A program made the position numbers and the translations under genes. From assembly GCF_000737515.1 (NCBI RefSeq), contig NZ_CP006587.1, positions 930,001 through 994,000 of the forward strand: a stretch of DNA of 64,000 bases, given 5' to 3'. The notes under the pieces are model-generated. The model saw only the letters and a list, made by a program, of their open reading frames with translations, did not search any database and had not been told where the DNA came from. This document shows, in pieces, positions 58,744 through 64,000 of this stretch (positions are counted from its first letter, which is position 1; every line of letters starts with the position of its first letter). This stretch comes from Hymenobacter sp. APR13. Lineage in GTDB: Bacteria > Bacteroidota > Bacteroidia > Cytophagales > Hymenobacteraceae.

Positions 58744-61053
58744 CTACATGCCGGCGGCAGTGGTTTCCTTGCCTTTCTTCTTCTTGACTTTGGTTTTCTG
58801 GCCGTCGTCGGTTTTCACCTTCATCTTTTCCACGTCGCCCAGGCCGTTGCTTACCGAGGCGGTGGCAGCACCCACGCCGGGGTTGGGGCCGTTGTTGACG
58901 ATGGTCATTTCATCGACGATGTGCTTGGCGTTGCCGAGCTTCTCGATGCACCAGAGCACGTAGCGGATGTCGGCGTTGATGCAGCGCTTCAGCTCGGGGT
59001 CATATGCCAGGTCGCCGGTCATGGCTTCCCAGTTGCCGTCGAAGGCCAGCCCGATCAGCTCACCGCGGCCGTTGATAACCGGCGAGCCGGAGTTGCCGCC
59101 CGTGATGTCGTTGTCGGTGATGAAGGCCACGGGCAGGTTGCCGTCCTTATCGGCGAAGCGGCCGTAGTCTTTCATTTTCAGCAGCTCCAGCTCTTTCTGG
59201 GGCACCACAAACTCGGGGTTGGAGGCGTCTTCCTTCTCCAGAATGCCCTGGGCCGTGGTTTTGTAGTCGTAGCGCACGGCGTCGCGGCCTTTGTAGGGGC
59301 GCACAGTGCCGTAGCTGAGCCGGATGGTGGAGTTGGCATCGGGCGAGTACACTTTCTGGCTGTTCTTCTCACGCAGGGCGGCCACGTAGAGGCGGTTGGC
59401 GCGGGTGAGGCCGCTTTGCAGGGCCTGCATTTTGGGCAGAATGTTCTGGGTGTAGTTCAGGTACACCGAGTTGAAGGTCTTGAAGCCGGGGTCGGCTTCC
59501 AGCTTGGCCAGCGTGGGCGCGGCCAGGAAGGCCTTCACCTTGGCTTCCGAGGTCAGGAAGGAGTTGGCAAACACGTAGTCGGCGTACTTCTGCATCGAGT
59601 TGCCGTACTGCTTCTGCACGGTCTGGAACACGTCGGGCAGCTGGGCGGCGGGCACGTCCTTCATGTAGAGGCTCATGAGCGCGGCAAACACTTTTTTGTC
59701 GGTGCTGGCGCTGTAGTCCTTGAAATACTCGGCCACAGGCTCCTGCAGGTCGGCGGTGGCTTTGCCGAGGGCTGCCTTGTCGGTCGGCGTGGATTTCAGG
59801 GTCATGTAGAGCGGCATCATGCGCGAAGCCAGCGTGATGATTTCGGTGCCGAAAGCGGCTTCGTTCACGTAGTTGGCGCTCAGGTTGTACTCCCGCAGGC
59901 CGGCGTAGGCCTGGTTGATGCTGGTGAGGGCCTCGCCGTACTGCTGCTGGCGGGCGGGGTCCTGGCTGATCCACTGAGCCAGGGCGGCTTCTTCGGCCTT
60001 CTTGGCGTCCACGGTTTTCAGGCGGTTCATGCCCTCATTCTGGCCGATGAAATACTTCCAGTAGTTGGCGATGTTGGCGTACTTGGAAGCGTACTGCAGG
60101 CGCAGCGTGGGGTTCACGTCCATGTCTTCTTTCCACAGCTTGAGGCGCGTGTCGCGCAGCTTGATGCGGGCGGGGTTGCTCTGGTCGAGGGTCATCTGCA
60201 GGCCGGCGGCGGGCAGGAAGCGCTGGGTGCGGCCGGGGAAGCCGAACACCATGGCGAAGTCGCCTTCGCTGATGCCCTGCAGGCTTACGGGCAGGTGCTT
60301 CTTGGGCACGTAAGGCACGTTGTCGGCACTGGGGCCGGCGGTGGGCTTGTTGTTTTTGTCGGCGTACACGCGGAACATCGAGAAGTCGCCGGTGTGGCGG
60401 GGCCACATCCAGTTGTCGGTGTCGCCGCCGAACTTGCCCACGGCTTCCGGCGGGGCGCCCACCAGGCGCACGTCGCCGAAGCGCTGGTACACGAACAGGT
60501 AGTACTCGTTGCCGCCGAACATGTCGCGCACGTAGGCCACGTACTGGCCGTTCTCCTTGGCGGCGTCGGCCATTTCCTTCTGGCGCTTCTGGATGGTGGC
60601 CATGCGCTCCTGCTCGGGCGTGGTGGCCGTGAGGCCTTCCAGCATCTTGCCGGTCACGTCTTCCATGCGCACCAGAATGTCCACGAACAGGCCGGGGTTG
60701 GTCTTCTCTTCGGCTTTGGTAGCGGCGAAGAAGCCGTTCTGCAGGATGTTGTTCTGGGGCGTGCTGTGGGTCTGGATGGCGTCGTAGCCGCAGTGGTGGT
60801 TGGTGAGCAAGAGGCCCTGGCTGCTGACGAACTCGCCGGTGCAGAAGCCGCCAAGCTGCACCACGGCGTCCTTGAGGCTGGCGTTGTTGACGTCGTAGAT
60901 TTCTTCGGCCGTGAGTTTGAGGCCTTTTTTCTGCATGTCGGCCTGGTTGAGCCGCTTCACGAAGAGCGGCAGCCACATGCCTTCGTCGGCGCGGGCCGTG
61001 AAGGGCAGCAGCAGCGTCAGCAGCAGGGCCTTGGCCCAGTGATTGGTGCGCAT
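58744..61053 (-). CDS. S46 family dipeptidyl-peptidase (DPP7/DPP11 type)
   Basis: 769 residues from the ATG giving MRTNHWAKALLLTLL; upstream 17 codons would be an N-terminal extension. Signal peptide, then the S46 chymotrypsin-like fold: His in LLLTNHHCGYD (near residue 85), and the Ser in NDITGGNSGSPVINGRG (near residue 650); Asp is not pinned by eye. The family removes N-terminal dipeptides in the periplasm, feeding amino-acid use. The residue following FD in the S1-pocket segment LIGLAFDGNWEAM is Gly; from memory, DPP11 enzymes have Arg there for acidic residues and DPP7 has Gly, so hydrophobic specificity is favoured. The tail ends with a Lys-rich stretch (KVKTDDGQKTKVKKKKG). A TAnnTTTG box precedes it. 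Confidence 0.9.
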   Translation of the reverse strand: MRTNHWAKALLLTLLLPFTARADEGMWLPLFVKRLNQADMQKKGLKLTAEEIYDVNNASLKDAVVQLGGFCTGEFVSSQGLLLTNHHCGYDAIQTHSTPQNNILQNGFFAATKAEEKTNPGLFVDILVRMEDVTGKMLEGLTATTPEQERMATIQKRQKEMADAAKENGQYVAYVRDMFGGNEYYLFVYQRFGDVRLVGAPPEAVGKFGGDTDNWMWPRHTGDFSMFRVYADKNNKPTAGPSADNVPYVPKKHLPVSLQGISEGDFAMVFGFPGRTQRFLPAAGLQMTLDQSNPARIKLRDTRLKLWKEDMDVNPTLRLQYASKYANIANYWKYFIGQNEGMNRLKTVDAKKAEEAALAQWISQDPARQQQYGEALTSINQAYAGLREYNLSANYVNEAAFGTEIITLASRMMPLYMTLKSTPTDKAALGKATADLQEPVAEYFKDYSASTDKKVFAALMSLYMKDVPAAQLPDVFQTVQKQYGNSMQKYADYVFANSFLTSEAKVKAFLAAPTLAKLEADPGFKTFNSVYLNYTQNILPKMQALQSGLTRANRLYVAALREKNSQKVYSPDANSTIRLSYGTVRPYKGRDAVRYDYKTTAQGILEKEDASNPEFVVPQKELELLKMKDYGRFADKDGNLPVAFITDNDITGGNSGSPVINGRGELIGLAFDGNWEAMTGDLAYDPELKRCINADIRYVLWCIEKLGNAKHIVDEMTIVNNGPNPGVGAATASVSNGLGDVEKMKVKTDDGQKTKVKKKKGKETTAAGM

Positions 61054-61111
61054 AAAACTGTGGGGAATGGGGAAAGGAAGGAATAAGGCGCCGGGCGCGT
61101 GCACCGGCCTT

Positions 61112-61119
61112 CAAACTTA
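61112..61119 (-). promoter_or_regulatory. -7 box of the S46 peptidase
   Basis: Minus-strand TAAGTTTG fits TAnnTTTG, 58 nt before the ATG at 61053. No convincing -33 partner. Confidence 0.45.
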
Positions 61120-61190
61120 CAAAAAGGCGCTGCAACGCGCCGCCCGCCGGGCTCGGGATTTATTCCGAGGGGTTTGCGGTTCTTTGCGCT

Positions 61191-61412
61191 ATGTCTGCCG
61201 TTTTCCGCCAGCTGCTGCTGGGTTTACTCTGGGTGTACCGCCACCTGATTTCGCCGCTCACGCCGGCCAGCTGCCGCTACACGCCCACCTGCTCGGCCTA
61301 CGCCGTACAGGCCATCGAAAAGCACGGCCCCTGGCACGGCGGCCGGCTGGCGCTGCGCCGCATCGCCCGCTGCCACCCCTGGGGCGGCCACGGCCACGAC
61401 CCGGTTCCTTGA
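61191..61412 (+). CDS. yidD: Membrane protein insertion efficiency factor YidD
   Basis: 73 residues, membrane-associated. Matches the small YidD/UPF0161 pattern: an amphipathic N-terminal helix, LISPLTPASCRYTPTCSAYAVQAIEKHGPWHGG, and the RRIARCHPWGGHGHDPVP tail. It assists YidC in inserting inner-membrane proteins. The frame extends upstream but the ATG at 61191 fits the family length. It is followed by an inverted repeat and not by the usual rnpA/yidC genes. Confidence 0.92.
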   Translation: MSAVFRQLLLGLLWVYRHLISPLTPASCRYTPTCSAYAVQAIEKHGPWHGGRLALRRIARCHPWGGHGHDPVP

Positions 61413-61422
61413 TAGCGTGGGC

Positions 61423-61560
61423 GTGGTCCTACGAATTGCCCGAAGGGCTTCGTAGGACCACTAAACCATTGAACAGCAACATCAGCACTCCACTGAACAC
61501 CAACGACCCATTGCCTATTTAGTGGTCCTACGAAGCCCTTCGGGCAATTCGTAGGACCAC
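61423..61560. repeat. Long inverted repeat (41-bp perfect arms)
   Basis: Arms 61423-61463 and 61520-61560 are perfect reverse complements (GTGGTCCTACGAA...CTACGAATT inner palindrome), spacer 56 bp. It lies between yidD and the following lipoprotein gene. Confidence 0.88.
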
Positions 61561-61669
61561 GCTGCGTTGCGCGCCCGTACCCTCCTGCCTGCTCATTCCG
61601 TATACACTGTGTTTGCGCTGCCTGGGCTCTGCGAGTCGGGCAGCTTTTTTTCATCTCCGCTGTTCTTCC

Positions 61670-62608
61670 ATGTCCAGAACTTTCCTGCTTACCCTCGGCC
61701 TGGCCACCCTGCTCACCAGTGCGTGCTCACAGGCGCAAAACGAAGTTTCCAACGACCTGACCGCTACTTCCGACACCAACGACCGGGGTGGCGACGACCA
61801 GAAGTCGGGCAAAAAAGGCAAAAAGGGGAAGAAGGATAAAAAGGGCAACGATGCCAGCGCGCCGCTGGGCGTGCTGCAGCCGGTAGGCGAGCTGCAGGGC
61901 GGCATTCCGGAAAGCTCGGGCCTGGCCCACGGCGGCCGGCCCGGCACGTTTTACACCCACGGCGACGCCGGCACTTCACCCACGCTTTACCTCATCAATG
62001 AGAAAGGTGAAAAGCTGGGCGAGCGGGAGCTGCCCGTGACTAACATCGACTGGGAAAGCCTGGCCGACGACGGCAAAGGCACCGTGTTCATCACCGATGC
62101 CGGCAACAACAACAACACCCGCCGCGACCTGGCCATCTACCGCGTGGAGCCGCAGAGCCCCAACAGCGTGGGCAAAATCAGCTTCCGCTACCCCGACCAG
62201 ACGGCCTTCCCGCCCGCCAAGGACGAGCGCAACTTCGACTGCGAAGCCTCGCTCTGGAGTGCCGGCAAGCTGTACCTGTTCACGAAAGACCGCGCCAACC
62301 AGACCACCAGCAAAGTCTACAGCGTGTCGGACCAGCCCGGCTCGCACGTGGCCGAGCTGCTGACCAAGCTCAGCATTGCCGGCGAGGTAACCGGCGCCGA
62401 CCTTAGCCCCGATGGCCGCCACCTGGCGCTGCTGGGCCGCGAAGAGCTGTACCTGCTGGAAGGTACCGACCTAAACAGCGCCCTGAAAGCCACGCCCAAA
62501 ACCGTGTCGCTGAAAGGCGCCGGCCAGACCGAGGGCCTGCTGTTCCTCGACAACGGCACGCTACTCATCAGCACCGAGCAGGGCGCGCTCTACCGCTACA
62601 AGCTGTAA
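61670..62608 (+). CDS. Lipoprotein with Lys-rich linker and beta-propeller-like domain
   Basis: 312 residues from the ATG giving MSRTFLLTLGLATLLTSAC, lipobox Cys19. Residues ~48-60 are a lysine-rich linker (KKGKKGKKDKKG), and ~65-312 form strand-rich repeats (GRPGTFYTHGDAG, IDWESLADDGKGTVFITDAGNN, GADLSPDGRHLALLG, GTLLISTEQGALYRYKL), like an esterase-like or WD/SMP-30-type propeller. Likely a surface-anchored binding protein; the substrate is unknown. The start is chosen for the lipobox. Confidence 0.68.
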   Translation: MSRTFLLTLGLATLLTSACSQAQNEVSNDLTATSDTNDRGGDDQKSGKKGKKGKKDKKGNDASAPLGVLQPVGELQGGIPESSGLAHGGRPGTFYTHGDAGTSPTLYLINEKGEKLGERELPVTNIDWESLADDGKGTVFITDAGNNNNTRRDLAIYRVEPQSPNSVGKISFRYPDQTAFPPAKDERNFDCEASLWSAGKLYLFTKDRANQTTSKVYSVSDQPGSHVAELLTKLSIAGEVTGADLSPDGRHLALLGREELYLLEGTDLNSALKATPKTVSLKGAGQTEGLLFLDNGTLLISTEQGALYRYKL

Positions 62609-62630
62609 GCACCCGCACAATATCAGGCAC

Positions 62631-62670
62631 AAAAAAGCCCCTCCGCCAAACTGGCGAAGAAGCTTTTTCG
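62631..62670 (+). terminator. Imperfect terminator hairpin
   Basis: AAAAAAGC..CCGCCA-AAC-TGGCG..GCTTTTT, an imperfect stem between the convergent lipoprotein and lgt genes. Likely shared. Confidence 0.5.
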
Positions 62671-62684
62671 TGCGAGGCCGAAGG

Positions 62685-63581
62685 CTATACTTTGAGGGCC
62701 TTCGGATCGGGGGTTGCGTCGGTTTCCAGGTCGCGCGGGGCGTAGCCGTAGGGGTTTTTGGGGTCTTTGCCGGCGCGCAGCAGCACCCACAGCCCAACCA
62801 AAATCAGGGGTAAGCTCAGCAGCTGGCCCATGTTCAGCGGCAGCCGGTCTTCGAAGGCTTCCTGGTTTTCCTTCAGGAACTCCACCAGCACCCGGAACGA
62901 GAACAGCAGCACCACAAACAAGCCAAACAGCTGCCCGCGCGGCGTGCGCTCCTTGGTGCGGTTCCACATGAAGTAGAGCAGCACCAGCAGCACGATGCAG
63001 AACAGCGCCTCGTAGATCTGGGTGGGGTGGCGCAGCTCAAACGGAATGTTGCTGTTGCCGCCGTGGATTTCGTTGTAGCGCGCAAACTTGAACGCCCACG
63101 GCACGTCCGTCACGCGGCCGATAATTTCCGAGTTCATCAGGTTGCCGAGGCGGATCATGCAGCCGCCCAGCGCCACCACAATCACAATCCGGTCGAGCAC
63201 CCAGAGGTAGTCGAACTTGTTGTTGCGGGCAAACAGGTAGGTGGCCAGCAGAATGCCCAGCGTGGCGCCATGGCTGGCCAGGCCGCCTTCCCAGATCTTG
63301 AAAATCTCCAGAAAATGCTCGCTGGTGAGGTAGTAAGCAGGATCGTAGAAAAGCACGTGCCCTAGCCGCGCCCCCAGGATGGTGCCCACCAGCATATAGA
63401 TGGTAATGACATCCACCCAGCGCGGCGACACCCGCTCCGATTTGTAGATGTGCGACAGAATGAACGTGCCGAACACGAAGCCCGACATGAACAGCAGCCC
63501 GTACCAGCGCAGCGTCAGCGGCCCAATGTGCGCCAGAATCGGGTCGGCGGTCCAGGTGATGTAGGAGAGAAAAGAAAGCAT
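62685..63581 (-). CDS. lgt: Prolipoprotein diacylglyceryl transferase
   Basis: 298 residues, inner membrane with about seven spans. It transfers diacylglycerol to the lipobox Cys of lipoproteins (many of which occur in this window). Family signatures are visible: MIRLGNLMNSEIIGRVTDVPWAFKF (the membrane-embedded active region) and the HPTQIYEAL helix near the C-terminus. The start at MLSFLSYITW is chosen because 25 upstream codons lack a Lgt-like start and a -7 box lies in them. A DPKNPYGYAPRDLETDA tail is cytoplasmic. Confidence 0.93.
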   Translation of the reverse strand: MLSFLSYITWTADPILAHIGPLTLRWYGLLFMSGFVFGTFILSHIYKSERVSPRWVDVITIYMLVGTILGARLGHVLFYDPAYYLTSEHFLEIFKIWEGGLASHGATLGILLATYLFARNNKFDYLWVLDRIVIVVALGGCMIRLGNLMNSEIIGRVTDVPWAFKFARYNEIHGGNSNIPFELRHPTQIYEALFCIVLLVLLYFMWNRTKERTPRGQLFGLFVVLLFSFRVLVEFLKENQEAFEDRLPLNMGQLLSLPLILVGLWVLLRAGKDPKNPYGYAPRDLETDATPDPKALKV

Positions 63582-63604
63582 GGTTACGAAATATAGAAGG
63601 GACT

Positions 63605-63612
63605 CAAAGGTA
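63605..63612 (-). promoter_or_regulatory. -7 box of lgt
   Basis: Minus-strand TACCTTTG fits TAnnTTTG, 23 nt before the ATG at 63581, supporting that start. It lies after the stop of the sigma/anti-sigma-like pair. Confidence 0.5.
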
Positions 63613-63674
63613 CTCAGACATTCCACTTGCCGCTTTGCCGGCTCCTGCGGCGGCAACTCGTGGGCCGGCGGCAG

Positions 63675-63914
63675 TTAGCGCAGCAGGGCGCCGTCGCCGC
63701 TCAGCAGCAGCAACAAGCCCAGCATGACGGCGTAGCTGGGCCAGCGCAGCCAGGCGGGCAGCAGCTGGCGCTCCGCGGCGGCTTCGGCCACCAGCCGGGC
63801 CCGCACGCGGCTGTAAAAAAACGGCCGGGGCTGGGCAGCGGGCTGCGTGCGCCACTGGCGCAGCAGGTTTTCCCATTCGTCGTCGGCTATGGGCCGGGAG
63901 GCAGGATCAGTCAT
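63675..63914 (-). CDS. Small membrane protein, anti-sigma-like
   Basis: 79 residues: an N-terminal DDEWENLLRQWRTQPAAQPRPFFYSRVRARL helical stretch, then one transmembrane helix (about 52-71) and a short tail. The cytoplasmic N-terminus followed by a single span is the layout of small anti-sigma or sigma-linked membrane proteins in Bacteroidota. It overlaps the stop codon of the upstream sigma-factor gene by 8 bp (ATGACTGA), so translation is coupled. Function is inferred from context and is moderate at best. Confidence 0.65.
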   Translation of the reverse strand: MTDPASRPIADDEWENLLRQWRTQPAAQPRPFFYSRVRARLVAEAAAERQLLPAWLRWPSYAVMLGLLLLLSGDGALLR

Positions 63915-64000
63915 GGCGCAGGGAAAGATGGTGGCGAAGGGTTTTGCGGGCCCGGAACAGCAGGGATTCCACGGCCGGCACGGTGGTGTTGAGCACGGCC
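63907..64000 (-). CDS. RNA polymerase sigma factor (ECF type), C-terminal fragment
   Basis: Only the last ~30 codons are in the window. The reading AVLNTTVPAVESLLFRARKTLRHHL followed by a stop matches sigma-70 region 4, where a helix-turn-helix ends in VxAVESLLFRAR and a basic tail. It overlaps the small membrane-protein gene by 8 bp at 63907-63914. The rest lies beyond the right edge. Confidence 0.75.
   Translation of the reverse strand, partial: AVLNTTVPAVESLLFRARKTLRHHLSLRHD

Overview
The window looks like chromosome of a high-GC Bacteroidota of the Hymenobacter/Cytophagales type. This is inferred from several features together: Oar-like TonB-dependent receptors with carboxypeptidase-regulatory N-termini, C-terminal type IX secretion (T9SS) sorting domains, a PorV-like outer-membrane protein, an S46 dipeptidyl-peptidase, tandem DUF3857 proteins, Bacteroidota-type -7 promoter boxes (TAnnTTTG), and many long inverted repeats between genes. 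No 16S rRNA gene is present, so the genus is inference.

Layout. 1-2100: end of a polysaccharide-type cluster on the minus strand (ugd start, asparagine synthase). 2.2-7.3 kb: an acyl-CoA-binding protein, a HEAT-repeat/cyclophilin lipoprotein, a cupin, and the cysteine pair cysE-cysK. 7.4-14.6 kb: tRNA-Ala(GGC) and two paralogous TonB-dependent receptors that share an almost identical 221-bp block. 14.8-22.8 kb: NlpC/P60 lipoprotein, FAD-linked oxidase, glycosyltransferase, a redoxin plus cytochrome/copper-monooxygenase-like pair, an outer-membrane lipoprotein and a TerC-type membrane protein. 23.0-29.1 kb: xanthine dehydrogenase operon xdhA-xdhB-xdhC, interrupted by a DUF433 gene and containing a small membrane protein. 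29.2-33.7 kb: an accessory stretch of small lipoproteins, a GNAT enzyme and tiny membrane proteins, several of them paralogous and in part AT-richer. 33.8-41.9 kb: ABC exporter, a large VCBS/FG-GAP surface protein broken by a frameshift and a stop codon, a degenerate NERD-like membrane protein and an MFS transporter. 42.1-50.4 kb: four tandem DUF3857/transglutaminase-fold exported proteins. 50.7-57.7 kb: a T9SS-secreted reprolysin-like metallopeptidase, then a helix-hairpin-helix outer-membrane barrel coupled to a PorV-like protein. 58-64 kb: a small lipoprotein, S46 peptidase, yidD, another lipoprotein, lgt, and a sigma-factor/anti-sigma-like pair running off the end.

How it fits together. 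Most of the window serves the cell envelope: outer-membrane import (TonB receptors), peptide degradation (S46 and reprolysin-like peptidases), lipoprotein maturation (lgt), membrane insertion (yidD) and T9SS secretion cargo. Metabolic islands are cysteine synthesis and purine (xanthine) oxidation. Genome plasticity is marked: at least eight long inverted repeats with 24-43 bp arms sit at gene borders. There is also a relic of an ABC-transporter 3' end, a duplicated terminator hairpin flanking one gene, repeat-like DNA inside two coding sequences, and one doubly broken gene. I found no CRISPR array, phage or transposase gene. The strongest candidate for under-described biology is the tandem DUF3857 locus, where three of four paralogs have lost the transglutaminase Cys and His.
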